Shown: positions 1 to 8,730 of the stretch, one piece after another | Layout of the letters: every line of letters begins with the position of its first letter | Position numbering within the stretch: position 1 is the first letter of the stretch | Assembly: GCA_036279015.1 (NCBI GenBank) | Contig: DASUJY010000060.1 | Span: 1-64,000, forward strand | Origin: DATEOR01 sp036279015 | GTDB taxonomy: Bacteria; Actinomycetota; Thermoleophilia; Gaiellales; Gaiellaceae | Direction of reading: 5' to 3' | Length of the DNA: 64,000 nt | Made by a program: the position numbers and the translations under genes | Notes under the pieces: model-generated | The model's database searches: none | The model's input: only the letters and a program-made list of their open reading frames with translations | What the model was told of the DNA's origin: nothing

Positions 1-559
1 TCGGGATGTACTTCATGCCGTACAGCCCACGCTGGCTGGTCGAGCAGGGCCGCGACGACGATGCGCGCGACGTCCTCCGGAAGATCCGCGCGGACGAGGA
101 CGTCGACGATGAGGTCGACCAGATCAAGGAGGTCACGGAGGCGTCTTCTTCTACTTCCCGTACCTCCAGGATCACGCTCCGCACATGGGGCTCGCTGCGC
201 TGCTGCTCTACATCGCGGGCTTCGCGGTCGGCCTCGGCCCCATTTTCTGGCTCATGATCTCGGAGATCTACCCGTTGCGGATCCGGGGGCCGGCCATGAG
301 CGTCGCGACGATCGCCAACTGGTCCTTCAACTTCGCCGTCTCGTTCACGTTTCTCACAGTTGTGGGCGCGCTCGGCAAGCCGGGCGCCTTCTGGCTCTAC
401 GCGGGCCTGGCCGTCCTCGCGCTCGCCTTCTTCTGGTGGCTCGTCCCCGAGACGAAGGACCAGACGCTCGAGGAGATCGAGCAGGAGCTCGACACGGACG
501 TCGACGAGGCGGAGCCTCCGGGCCGGGGCTCGGCGGAGAAGAAGAGGCAGCGGGCCTGA
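1..559 (+). pseudogene. sugar porter (MFS), 5'-truncated by the window and internally deleted/frameshifted
   Basis: The first part, read from base 3, contains the sugar-porter signature SPRWLVEQGR that follows TM6, then an acidic loop ending EVTEA near base 143. The reading then has to move to another frame, where TM9-TM10 and the signature GPIFWLMISEIYPLRIRG appear, ending with the family C-terminal motif PETKDQTLEEIE. In intact sugar porters about 130-150 residues (TM7-TM9) separate these blocks. Here only a few codons do, and the frame changes, so one gene has lost an internal segment. The junction lies at roughly 120-150. Either this is a real deletion or an assembly collapse. In life the protein would be a proton-coupled sugar importer, which would fit the downstream catabolic operon. 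Confidence 0.75.
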
Positions 560-610
560 GCAGGCCCTGCACGTTTAGCTCCGTTGGTCGGCGGCAACCT
601 TCGGATCACG

Positions 611-988
611 ATGCATGACGGGATCGGCAAGCGGCGCTGGGCGATTGCGGAGGGGTATATCCCCGACCGAAGCCACGGCCCGGAGCCAGAAATGGCGAGC
701 CACGAGACCGCCTGCATTTTGAACCCGAACGACGCCGATGCTTCGGTCGAGCTCGTGCTCTATTTCGCCGACCGGGAGCCCGTCGGCCCCTACCGGGTCG
801 TCGTCCCGGCCAGGCGGACGAAGCATCTGCGCTTCAACGACCTCGAGGATCCCGAGCCCGTCCCGAAGGCGACCGAGTTCGCCACGGTGCTCGAGTCCGA
901 CCTGCCCGTCGTCGTCCAGCACACGCGCCTCGACTCGCGGCAGTCGGAGAACGCCCTCATGACGACCATCGCCTACGGAACCGACTGA
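611..988 (+). CDS. Anabaena sensory rhodopsin transducer (ASRT)-like protein
   Basis: A 125-residue protein matching the small beta-rich ASRT family nearly end to end. The recognisable blocks are WAIAEGYIP, SHETACILNPND, FADREPVGPYRVVVPARRT, LRFNDLEDPEPVP and VVVQHTRLDSRQSENAL. In Anabaena the family member is a soluble tetrameric partner of sensory rhodopsin. Many relatives occur without any rhodopsin, and a role linked to sugar binding or transcription has been proposed. No rhodopsin gene is present in this window. The ATG at 611 is preferred because the family homology starts a few residues later; an upstream in-frame TTG at 584 is possible. It lies between the broken sugar porter and a TPP enzyme that begins 15 nt downstream, so it probably heads the operon. 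Confidence 0.85.
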   Translation: MHDGIGKRRWAIAEGYIPDRSHGPEPEMASHETACILNPNDADASVELVLYFADREPVGPYRVVVPARRTKHLRFNDLEDPEPVPKATEFATVLESDLPVVVQHTRLDSRQSENALMTTIAYGTD

Positions 989-1002
989 GAAGGAGCGCCT
1001 CC

Positions 1003-2787
1003 ATGGCCCAGCTCGTTGCCGACTACGTTCTCTCCCGTCTGAAGGAATGGGGCATCCACCGGGTGTTCGGGTATCCGGGCGACGGGATCAACGGCTTCCT
1101 CGGCGCCTTCGACCGTGCTGGCGGGGACCCCGAGTTCATCCAGGCCCGGCACGAGGAGATGTCGGCGTTCATGGCCTGCGGGCACGCGAAGTTCACGGAC
1201 GAGATCGGCGTCTGCATCGCGACCTCGGGGCCGGGGGCGATCCATCTCCTGAACGGGCTCTACGACGCGAAGCTCGACCACCAGCCCGTGCTCGCGATCG
1301 TCGGCCAGCAGAAGCGCATGTCGCTCGGCTCCTCCTACCAGCAGGAGGTCGACCTGAACACGCTCTTCAAGGACGTGTCCGAGTACGTGCAGGTCTGCAT
1401 GGAGCCCGTCCAGGCGCGGCACCTGATCGACCGGGCGATCCGCGTCGCGCTTGCACGGCGAACCGTCGCGACGATCATCTTTCCGGGCGACGTGCAGGAG
1501 GAGAAGGCCGTCGCCTCGCCGCCGCACAAGCACGGGGCCGTCTTCTCGAGCATCGGCTACTCGCAGCCGCGAATCGTTCCTCGGGAGGAGGATCTGGAGC
1601 GGGCCGCCGGGATCCTGAACGCGGGCGAGAAGGTCGCGATGCTGATCGGCCAGGGTGCCGCGGGGGCGGCGGACGAGGTCGTCCAGACGGCCGAGCTCCT
1701 CGGCGCCGGCGTCGCGAAGGCGCTGCTCGGGCGCGCCGCGCTCCCCGACGATCTCCCGTTCGTCACCGGTCCCATCGGCCTCCTCGGCTCGCGTCCGAGC
1801 TACGAGCTCATGACGGGCTGCGACACGCTCCTCATGGTCGGCTCGAGCTTCCCGTACTCGGAGTTCCTGCCGATGGAAGGCAAGGCGCGCGGCGTCCAGA
1901 TCGACATCGACCCGACCATGATCGGGCTCCGCTACCCGATGGAGGCCCAGCTCGTCGGCGACGCGAAGGAGACGCTGGCCGCCCTCATCCCCATGCTCGA
2001 GCGCAAGGAGGATCGTTCCTGGCGGGAGGGCATCGAGAAGAACGTCGAGGAGTGGTGGCGCCTCGTCGAGGAGCGCGCGCACATGGACGCAGACCCGATC
2101 AACCCGCAGCGCGTGGTGCACGAGCTCTCCAAGCAGCTTCCGGACGGCTGCATCCTCACGGCCGACTCGGGCTCGTCGACGAACTGGTGGGCACGACAGC
2201 TGCGCGTCCGCGAGGGGATGATGGCCTCCCTCTCCGGCACGCTCGCCACGATGGGGCCGGGTGCGCCCTACGCGATCGCCGCCAAGTTCGCCCACCCCGA
2301 GCGCCCCGTGATCGCCTTCATCGGGGACGGCGCCTTCCAGATGAACGGGATGAACGAGCTGATCACCGTCGCGAAGTACCGCGACCGCTGGCCCGACCAG
2401 CGGCTCGTCTTCTGCGTCTTCAACAACCAGGACCTGAATCAGGTGACCTGGGAGCAGCGCGTCCTCGCCGGCGATCCGAGATATCCGGGCTCCCAGCAGA
2501 TTCCGGACTTCCCCGCCGCCCGCTACGCGGAGCTCCTCGGCCTGCTCGGGATCAGGATCGACAGCCCGGACGACCTGGCCGACGCCTGGTCCGAGGTTCT
2601 CTCTGCCGACCGTCCGGCTGTACTCGAGGTCGTCGTCGACCCGGAGGTGCCTCCGCTGCCGCCGCACATCACGGTCGAGCAGGCGAAGAAGATGGCCGAG
2701 GCGATGGTGGAGGGCGACCCGGAGCGCGTCGGCGTGATGGAGAAATCGCTGCGCGGCAAGCTGCTCGAGTTCCTGCCCGGTCGCTAG
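1003..2787 (+). CDS. thiamine-pyrophosphate-dependent enzyme, pyruvate oxidase/acetolactate synthase-like
   Basis: A 594-residue three-domain TPP enzyme. The N-terminal Pyr domain carries the catalytic glutamate in RHEEMSAF (residue about 51) and the TSGPG loop. The central domain resembles that of PoxB/acetolactate synthase. The C-terminal PP domain has the TPP/Mg motif GDGAFQMNGMNEL (about residue 440) followed by NNQDLNQVTWEQ. An AGGAG ribosome site precedes the ATG. The family decarboxylates pyruvate or other 2-oxo acids, or cleaves C-C bonds. The substrate cannot be read from the sequence. Its place directly upstream of an enolase-superfamily dehydratase/racemase and an FAD/Fe-S dehydrogenase suggests it acts on a 2-oxo acid in a carbohydrate-acid pathway. 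Confidence 0.85.
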   Translation: MAQLVADYVLSRLKEWGIHRVFGYPGDGINGFLGAFDRAGGDPEFIQARHEEMSAFMACGHAKFTDEIGVCIATSGPGAIHLLNGLYDAKLDHQPVLAIVGQQKRMSLGSSYQQEVDLNTLFKDVSEYVQVCMEPVQARHLIDRAIRVALARRTVATIIFPGDVQEEKAVASPPHKHGAVFSSIGYSQPRIVPREEDLERAAGILNAGEKVAMLIGQGAAGAADEVVQTAELLGAGVAKALLGRAALPDDLPFVTGPIGLLGSRPSYELMTGCDTLLMVGSSFPYSEFLPMEGKARGVQIDIDPTMIGLRYPMEAQLVGDAKETLAALIPMLERKEDRSWREGIEKNVEEWWRLVEERAHMDADPINPQRVVHELSKQLPDGCILTADSGSSTNWWARQLRVREGMMASLSGTLATMGPGAPYAIAAKFAHPERPVIAFIGDGAFQMNGMNELITVAKYRDRWPDQRLVFCVFNNQDLNQVTWEQRVLAGDPRYPGSQQIPDFPAARYAELLGLLGIRIDSPDDLADAWSEVLSADRPAVLEVVVDPEVPPLPPHITVEQAKKMAEAMVEGDPERVGVMEKSLRGKLLEFLPGR

Positions 2788-2795
2788 GAGGACGC

Positions 2796-3911
2796 GTGAC
2801 GACGAGCGCGCCTTCGACCCACGGCCCCTCGGTGGAGCAGCTGGCCGTGTCCGCCTACACGATTCCGACCGACGAGCCGGAGTCGGACGGCACCCTCGAG
2901 TGGGATTCGACGACGATCGTCGTCGTCGAGATCGAAGCCGCCGGCGAGCGCGGCCTCGGCTACACCTACGGCCCGCACGCGGTCGGCGCGCTCGTCTCCG
3001 ACCTGCTCGCCGACGTCGTCCGCGACCGCGATGCCTTCGACGTGAGGGGAACCTGGCGCGCCCTCCAGCAGGCGCTCAGGAACGCCGGTCGGCCCGGCAT
3101 CGGCTCGATGGCCTTCGCCGCCGTGGACGTCGCTCTCTGGGATCTGAAGGCGCGCCTGCTCGGCCTGCCGCTCGTGCGGCTCCTCGACGCGGCCCACGAG
3201 GGCGTGCCCGTCTACGGCAGCGGTGGCTTCACCTCGTACTCGAACGAGCGGTTGGGCGAGCAGCTCGGCGGTTGGGTCGAAGCCGGCATCCCCCGCGTGA
3301 AGATGAAGGTCGGACGGGACCCGGACGCCGACCCGGCCCGGCTCGATGCGGCCAGGCGGGCGATCGGGGACGACCAGGAGCTCTTCGTCGACGCGAACGG
3401 CGCCTACGGCCGCAAGGAGGGGCTCGCCTGGGCGGAACGGTACCGCCGCGAATGGGGCGTGACGTGGCTCGAAGAGCCCGTCTCGTCTGACGACCTGGAT
3501 GGGTTGCGCCTGCTCCGCGACCGGGGCCCCGGCGGGCTCGACATTGCCGCCGGCGAGTACGTATACATCCTGCGCGACGCCGTCGCGCTCCTCGAGGCCG
3601 GTGCGGTCGATTGCCTCCAGCTCGACGTCACCCGCTGCGGCGGCATCACCGGCTTCCTCCAGGCGGCGGGCGCGGCGGCTGCGCACCAGCTCGACGTCTC
3701 GGGCCACTGCGCGCCCGCGCTCTCCGCCCACGCGCTCTGCGCCGTTTCCAACCTGCGCCACCTCGAGTACTTCCACGACCACGTGCGCGTCGAGGAGCTC
3801 CTCTTCGACGGGACGCTCTCGCCGGAGGGCGGCGTCCTCACCCCCGACGGCGGCCGCCCTGGCCACGGCCTCGAGCTCAAGCGGGCCGAGGCGGAGAGGT
3901 ACGCGGCATGA
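2796..3911 (+). CDS. mandelate racemase/muconate lactonizing enzyme family protein
   Basis: A 371-residue enolase-superfamily enzyme starting at a GTG 4 nt after an AGGAGG that overlaps the previous stop. The catalytic set of the mandelate-racemase type is visible: KMKVG (KxK, about residue 168), metal ligands in FVDANGAYG (D about 198), WLEEPV (E about 225) and AAGEYVY (E about 252), then LDVTRCGGITG and the general-base histidine in SGHCAPALSAH (about 302). The family abstracts a proton alpha to a carboxylate, causing racemisation, dehydration of sugar acids or cycloisomerisation. A sugar-acid dehydratase would best fit the operon, but that is inference. Its stop overlaps the next start as ATGA. 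Confidence 0.88.
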   Translation: MTTSAPSTHGPSVEQLAVSAYTIPTDEPESDGTLEWDSTTIVVVEIEAAGERGLGYTYGPHAVGALVSDLLADVVRDRDAFDVRGTWRALQQALRNAGRPGIGSMAFAAVDVALWDLKARLLGLPLVRLLDAAHEGVPVYGSGGFTSYSNERLGEQLGGWVEAGIPRVKMKVGRDPDADPARLDAARRAIGDDQELFVDANGAYGRKEGLAWAERYRREWGVTWLEEPVSSDDLDGLRLLRDRGPGGLDIAAGEYVYILRDAVALLEAGAVDCLQLDVTRCGGITGFLQAAGAAAAHQLDVSGHCAPALSAHALCAVSNLRHLEYFHDHVRVEELLFDGTLSPEGGVLTPDGGRPGHGLELKRAEAERYAA

Positions 3912-6900
3912 AGCTCCTGAACCCCAAGACGCAGACGGTGCCCGCCCGCATCGACACGCGCTTCCGCGGCGGCATGTCGGCCTCGGTCGAGATCGACCGC
4001 GCCGGCCTGATCGCGGCCCTGCGCTCCACGGTCGAGGGCGAGGTCCGCTTCGACACTGCGAGCCGGGCCCTCTACGCGACCGACGCGTCCAACTTCCGCG
4101 CACCGCCGATCGGCGTCGTGATCCCGAAGACGATCGAGGACATCGTCGCGGCGCATGCCGCCTGCCGCGAGTACGGCGCGCCGCTCCTGAACCGCGGCGG
4201 CGGCACGAGCCTCTCCGGCGAGACGGTCAACTTCGCGGTCGTCATCGACCACTCGAAGTACCTGCGCGAGATTCTCGAGATCAACGCGGAGGAGCGCTGG
4301 GCGCACTGTCAGACCGGCGTCATCAACGAGCAGCTGAACGAGGCGACCGGCAAGCAGGGGCTCATCTTCCCGCCGGATCCCTCCACCCACCAGTACTGCA
4401 CGATCGGCGGCAACCTCGGCAACAACTCCTGCGGCGTCCATTCGGTGCAGGCCCAGTTCTACGGCCCCGGGCCGAGGACGTCGGACAACACACATTCGCT
4501 CGAGATCCTCACCTACGACGGGGTGCGCATGTGGGTGGGGGAGACGAGCGACGAGGAGTACGACGCGATCATCGAGGAGGGCGGGCGCAGGGCGGAGATC
4601 TACGGTGCGCTCCGCGACCTGCGCGACCGCTACGGCGACGCGATCCGCGCGCGCTTCCCCTCGGTCGACACGCTCCCGCGGCGTGTCTCCGGCTACAACC
4701 TCGACGAGCTCCTGCCCGAGAAGGGCTTCAACCTCGCGCGCGCCCTCGTCGGCACGGAGTCGACCTGCGCCACGGTCCTGACCGCGAAGATGCACCTGAC
4801 CGAGAACACGAAGGCGCGCTCCCTCCTCGTCGTCGGCTTCGACGACATCTGCGTCGCGGCCGACCACGTCCCCCAGATCCTCGAGCACCGCCCGATCGGC
4901 CTCGAAGGGATCGATCACATCCTCTTCGAGGACGAGATCCAGCTCAAGATGCACCCCTCCGAGCTCTCGCAGATGCCCGAGGGCTACGCGTGGCTCATGG
5001 TCGAGTTCGGGGGCGGCTCGCGCGAGGAGGCGGACGAGAAGGCCAAGCGGCTCATCGCAGAGCTCGAGGACACGAAGAGCGCTCCGACCGGGTACTCGAT
5101 CTTCGACGACCCGGAGCAGGAACAGAAGCTCTGGAAGGTGCGCGAGGCCGGCCTCGGCGCCACGGCCTTCCCGCCCGACGGGCAGGATCACTGGCCGGGA
5201 TGGGAGGACTCCGCCGTCCCGCCGGTGCACGTGGGCGACTACATCCGCGACCTGAAGAAGCTCTACGAGAAGCACGGCCTTCGGGGCGCGATGTACGGGC
5301 ACCTCGGCCAGGGCTGCATCCACTCGCGCATCTCCTTCGACCTCCGTACCTCCGAGGGCGTGCGGAACTACCGCACCTTCCTGGAGGAGGCTGCCGACCT
5401 CGTCACCTCCTACGGCGGCTCGCTCTCGGGCGAGCACGGCGACGGCCAGCAGCGGGCGGAGCTGCTCGAGAAGCAGTTCGGGCCCGAGATCCTGGACGCC
5501 TTCCGCGAGTTCAAGCGCATCTGGGACCCCGAGTGGAAGATGAATCCCGGCAAGGTCGTCGACCCCTACCGGCTCGACGAGAACCTCAAGCTCGGCACGG
5601 ACTACAACCCGTGGCGGCCCGAGACCGAGTTCGCCTACGAGGAGGACGGCGGCGACTTCGCCCACGCGGCGCTTCGCTGCGTCGGCGTCGGCCGCTGCCG
5701 CATTCCCGACGGGTACGACGTCATGTGCCCGAGCTTCATCGTCACGAAGGAGGAGAAGCACACGACCCGCGGACGGGCGCGCCTCCTCTTCGAGATGCTC
5801 GAAGGCGAGATCGTCACCGACGGCTGGCGGAGCGAGGAGGTCATGGAGTCGCTCGACCTCTGCCTCGCCTGCAAGGGGTGCACGAACGACTGCCCCGTGC
5901 ACGTCGACATGCCGACCTACAAGGCGGAGTTCCTCCACCACCACTACGCCGGCCGACTTCGCCCCCGGCACGCCTTCGCGTTCGGGCTCGTCGACCAGGC
6001 CGCGCGGGTCGCAAGCCGCATGCCCGGCCTCGTCAACTTCCTCACCTCGACGCCCCCGTTCGCGCAGGCGTTCAAGCTCGCCGCCGACATGGCGCAGGAG
6101 CGTGCGGTGCCGACCTTCGCGCCGCTCACGCTCCAGGACTGGATCCGCGAGCGCGGCGAGCGAAACGAGGACGGGCCGCGGGTCGTCCTCTGGCCCGACA
6201 CGTTCAACAACCACTTCCACACGGACGTCGGTGTGGCCGCCGTCGAGGCCCTGGAGGCCGCGGGCTGGCACGTCGTCGTCCCGCAGGGCCACGTCTGCTG
6301 CGGGCGACCCCTGTACGACTACGGCTTCCTGACGATGGCGCGGCGCTACCTCCTGCGCACGCTCGACCAGCTTCGCGACGAGATCCGCGCCGGCACGCCC
6401 GTCGTCGGGATCGAGCCGAGCTGCCTCGCGGTCTTCAAGGACGAGCTCGTCAAGCTCCTCCCGCACGACGACGACGCGGCACGTCTCTCGAAGCAGGTCT
6501 TCCACTTCGCCGAGTTCTTCCGCAAGCAGGAGATCGAGCCGCCGCGCGTGGGCGGCAAGGCGCTCCTCTGGGGCCACTGTCACCACAAGGCGACCGGGGG
6601 TATCGACGGGGAGCGGGAGCTGCTCGAGGCGATGGGCCTCGAGGTCGAGAACGTGACCGGCGGCTGTTGCGGGCTCGCGGGCTCGTGGGGCTTCGAGGCG
6701 GATCACTACGACTACTCGCTCCAGGCGGGGGAGCACGCGCTGCTGCCGGCGGTTCGCGAGGCCGATCCGCACACGCTCGTTGTCGCCGACGGCTTCTCGT
6801 GCAAGACGCAGATCGAGCAGGGGAAGACGGAGCGGCGCGCGCTCCACGTCGCGCAGGTCATGAAGCTCGCCCGCGAGCACGGCGAGAAGGGCGCCGGCTC

Positions 6901-7039
6901 CTATCCCGAGCGCGAGTACTACGAGCGGCGCCCGCACGCTTCGGCCGGCCGCAAGGCCCGGCGCGCCGCAGCGCTCGTGGGGACAGCGGCGCTCGCCGCG
7001 GCGGGGGCCGCCTTCCTGGCCGCGAGGGCCCGCTCCTGA
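3908..7039 (+). CDS. FAD-linked oxidase fused to Fe-S/CCG domains (GlcD-GlpC type)
   Basis: A 1043-residue flavo-iron-sulfur oxidoreductase. Residues about 60-270 form a PCMH-type FAD-binding domain (LLNRGGGTSLSGETVN; IGGNLGNNSCG), followed by an FAD-oxidase C domain ending SGEHGDGQQRAELL. Two ferredoxin-like cysteine groups follow (CVGVGRC..MCPSF near residue 590; CLACKGCTNDCP near 650), then two CCG domains (VCCGRPL, GGCCGLAG near 796 and 919). Relatives oxidise D-lactate, glycolate or other 2-hydroxy acids and pass electrons to the quinone pool. The extreme C-terminus has an alanine-rich hydrophobic stretch of about 20 residues that could be a membrane anchor. ATGA and TGATG overlaps with both neighbours indicate translational coupling. 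Confidence 0.87.
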   Translation: MKLLNPKTQTVPARIDTRFRGGMSASVEIDRAGLIAALRSTVEGEVRFDTASRALYATDASNFRAPPIGVVIPKTIEDIVAAHAACREYGAPLLNRGGGTSLSGETVNFAVVIDHSKYLREILEINAEERWAHCQTGVINEQLNEATGKQGLIFPPDPSTHQYCTIGGNLGNNSCGVHSVQAQFYGPGPRTSDNTHSLEILTYDGVRMWVGETSDEEYDAIIEEGGRRAEIYGALRDLRDRYGDAIRARFPSVDTLPRRVSGYNLDELLPEKGFNLARALVGTESTCATVLTAKMHLTENTKARSLLVVGFDDICVAADHVPQILEHRPIGLEGIDHILFEDEIQLKMHPSELSQMPEGYAWLMVEFGGGSREEADEKAKRLIAELEDTKSAPTGYSIFDDPEQEQKLWKVREAGLGATAFPPDGQDHWPGWEDSAVPPVHVGDYIRDLKKLYEKHGLRGAMYGHLGQGCIHSRISFDLRTSEGVRNYRTFLEEAADLVTSYGGSLSGEHGDGQQRAELLEKQFGPEILDAFREFKRIWDPEWKMNPGKVVDPYRLDENLKLGTDYNPWRPETEFAYEEDGGDFAHAALRCVGVGRCRIPDGYDVMCPSFIVTKEEKHTTRGRARLLFEMLEGEIVTDGWRSEEVMESLDLCLACKGCTNDCPVHVDMPTYKAEFLHHHYAGRLRPRHAFAFGLVDQAARVASRMPGLVNFLTSTPPFAQAFKLAADMAQERAVPTFAPLTLQDWIRERGERNEDGPRVVLWPDTFNNHFHTDVGVAAVEALEAAGWHVVVPQGHVCCGRPLYDYGFLTMARRYLLRTLDQLRDEIRAGTPVVGIEPSCLAVFKDELVKLLPHDDDAARLSKQVFHFAEFFRKQEIEPPRVGGKALLWGHCHHKATGGIDGERELLEAMGLEVENVTGGCCGLAGSWGFEADHYDYSLQAGEHALLPAVREADPHTLVVADGFSCKTQIEQGKTERRALHVAQVMKLAREHGEKGAGSYPEREYYERRPHASAGRKARRAAALVGTAALAAAGAAFLAARARS

Positions 7040-7485
7040 TGCACTCGACCCTCGTCAGCGAGAACGGCGCCACGACCCACGTGCTCGTCTTCGACCAGGG
7101 CGACGAGGCGATGGGCGGGCTCGAGTCCTTCGCCCGCGAGCACGGGCTCTCGGCCGCGAGCTTCACGGGCATCGGCGCGTTCAGCGAGGTCGTGCTCGGC
7201 TACTTCGACTGGGAGGCGAAGGAGTACGCCGAGATCCCGGTCACCGAGCAGGTCGAGGTCGTGAGCCTCATCGGCGACGTCGCGCTCTCGAAAGGCGAGC
7301 CCGCCGTCCACGCGCACGTCGTCGTGGCGAAGCAGGACGGCAGCGCCCACGGCGGCCATCTCCTGCGTGCCCGCGTGCGCCCGACGCTCGAGGTCGTCCT
7401 CACCGAGACGCCTGCCGAGCTCCGCAAGGAGCTCGATCCGAAGTCTGGTTTGGCTCTCATCGCTCGGGGCACGCCGCCTACATGA
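7039..7485 (+). CDS. PPC (DUF296) domain protein
   Basis: A 148-residue protein consisting of one PPC (plants-and-prokaryotes conserved) domain. The family pattern is clear: a GIGAFSEVVLGYFD strand region, then HAHVVVAKQDGS and GGHLL, with the conserved histidines and GGHL turn. Bacterial PPC proteins form trimers and often sit in metabolic operons; the biochemical role is not established. Here it overlaps both neighbours (TGATG upstream, ATGA downstream), so it is made together with the FAD/Fe-S enzyme and the SDR. A ligand-binding or regulatory role in the pathway is plausible but not shown. Confidence 0.85.
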   Translation: MHSTLVSENGATTHVLVFDQGDEAMGGLESFAREHGLSAASFTGIGAFSEVVLGYFDWEAKEYAEIPVTEQVEVVSLIGDVALSKGEPAVHAHVVVAKQDGSAHGGHLLRARVRPTLEVVLTETPAELRKELDPKSGLALIARGTPPT

Positions 7486-8474
7486 GCGAAGTCGTCGTTG
7501 TCACGGGTGCCACTTCGGGCGTTGGCCGGGCCGTCGCGCAGGAATTCGGACGCCACGGCGCCGCGGTCGCGCTCCTCGCACGCGGACGCGAGGGCCTCGA
7601 GGGCGCCGTCCGCGACGTCGAGGAGGCCGGAGGCAGGGCGCTCGCGCTTCCGACCGACGTCTCGAATCACGACCAGGTCGAGGCGGCCGCACAGGCCGCC
7701 GAAGAGGCGCTCGGCCCGCTCGACATCTGGGTCAACGACGCCATGACGACGGTGTTCGCGCCGTTCGCCGAGGTCGAGCCCGAGGAGTTCCGGCGCGCGA
7801 CGGAGGTCACGTATCTCGGCGCCGTCTGGGGGACGCGCTCCGCGCTCCGGCGCATGCTGCCGCGCGACCGCGGGACGATCGTGCAGGTCGGCTCGGCGCT
7901 CGCCTACCGCGGCATCCCGCTCCAGTCGGCCTACTGCGGCTCGAAGCACGCGATGAAGGGCTTCTTCGAATCGGTGCGCTGCGAGCTCAGGCACACGAAG
8001 TCGAACGTGCACATGACGATGGTTCAGCTCCCCGGCCTCAACACGCCGCAGTTCGACCACTGCCTCGCCAAGACACCGAACAAGCCGATGCCGGTGCCGC
8101 CGGTCTACCAGCCCGAGGTCGCCGCGCGCGCAATCCACTGGGCCGCACATGCGCGGCGGCGCGAGCTCTACGTCGGCATCCCGACGGTCTACACGATCTG
8201 GGGCAACAAGCTCGCCCCCTGGTTCGCCGAGTGGTACCTGGCGAAGACGGGGTTCGACTCGCAGCAGCAACCGGGGAAGCCGCTCGACCCCGACCGGCCC
8301 TCGAACCTCTTCGAGCCGGTCGACGGCGACCCCGGCGCGCACGGCAGCTTCGACGCCAAGGCCCACGAGCACAGCGTCCAGGCCTGGCTGGCCGAGCACA
8401 AGTCGTCGGTCGGCGCAGCCGCCGTGGCGGGCGCGGGCGCACTCGTCACCGGGCTCCTGACGCTGCGCCGCTAG
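7482..8474 (+). CDS. SDR family NAD(P)-dependent oxidoreductase with C-terminal hydrophobic tail
   Basis: A 330-residue short-chain dehydrogenase. The N-terminus has the Rossmann motif TGATSGVG, with a catalytic serine in VQVGSALAYRG and the YxxxK motif as Y-C-G-S-K. The usual NNAG is changed to NDAM. The core is extended by about 100 residues and ends in an alanine/glycine-rich hydrophobic segment (AAAVAGAGALVTGLL), a possible membrane tail. Related long SDRs act on varied alcohol/ketone substrates. It is the last gene of the operon. Its TAG stop shares CTAG with the stop of the convergent gene on the other strand. Confidence 0.85.
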   Translation: MSEVVVVTGATSGVGRAVAQEFGRHGAAVALLARGREGLEGAVRDVEEAGGRALALPTDVSNHDQVEAAAQAAEEALGPLDIWVNDAMTTVFAPFAEVEPEEFRRATEVTYLGAVWGTRSALRRMLPRDRGTIVQVGSALAYRGIPLQSAYCGSKHAMKGFFESVRCELRHTKSNVHMTMVQLPGLNTPQFDHCLAKTPNKPMPVPPVYQPEVAARAIHWAAHARRRELYVGIPTVYTIWGNKLAPWFAEWYLAKTGFDSQQQPGKPLDPDRPSNLFEPVDGDPGAHGSFDAKAHEHSVQAWLAEHKSSVGAAAVAGAGALVTGLLTLRR

Positions 8475-8716
8475 CGACGATCGCGCGGTCGCCTGGCCAG
8501 AACGGTGCCGGAGCGCGCGGTGAGCAGGCCCGTCGACGGTTTCGCCCGCCCACGGTTGAGCGTGGCGGCGTATTGGCGCGCCTCGCCCGGCGTCGGGTAG
8601 GCGCGCCTCCCACCCTCCCGGCCGCAGCGACGGCACGACCAGACGAGCGTCTCGCCCTCCGATGCGAACTCCCAGTCGCAGCCGAGTAGGTGACATCCGA
8701 GGCGCTGCTTGGGCAT
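8471..8716 (-). CDS. small zinc-ribbon-like protein
   Basis: An 81-residue cysteine-containing protein not recognised as a named family. Two cysteine pairs, GCHLLGC near the N-terminus and CRRCG about 20 residues later, resemble a zinc ribbon. A tyrosine/arginine-rich segment with YPTPGEARQYAATL follows. The ATG at 8716 is preceded by GAGG. An in-frame GTG at 8734 overlaps the stop of the upstream GH15 gene as GTGA and would add six residues. Translational coupling with the GH15 gene is therefore likely. The biochemical role is unknown. Confidence 0.6.
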   Translation of the reverse strand: MPKQRLGCHLLGCDWEFASEGETLVWSCRRCGREGGRRAYPTPGEARQYAATLNRGRAKPSTGLLTARSGTVLARRPRDRR

Positions 8717-8730
8717 CTTGGGATCCTCGG

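Noticed and set aside
973..2667. 564-codon minus-strand ORF opposite the TPP enzyme
   Set aside because: It is the antisense shadow of a well-supported TPP enzyme. The translation is low-complexity and rich in Arg/Asp/Leu with no domain.
1047..2795. Fusion of an N-terminal region with the enolase-superfamily protein
   Set aside because: This reading is out of frame with the real TPP enzyme. The GTG at 2796 with AGGAGG gives the normal family length.
3404..6937. 1177-codon minus-strand ORF
   Set aside because: Antisense of the FAD/Fe-S gene; no recognisable motif and a composition typical of GC-rich shadows.
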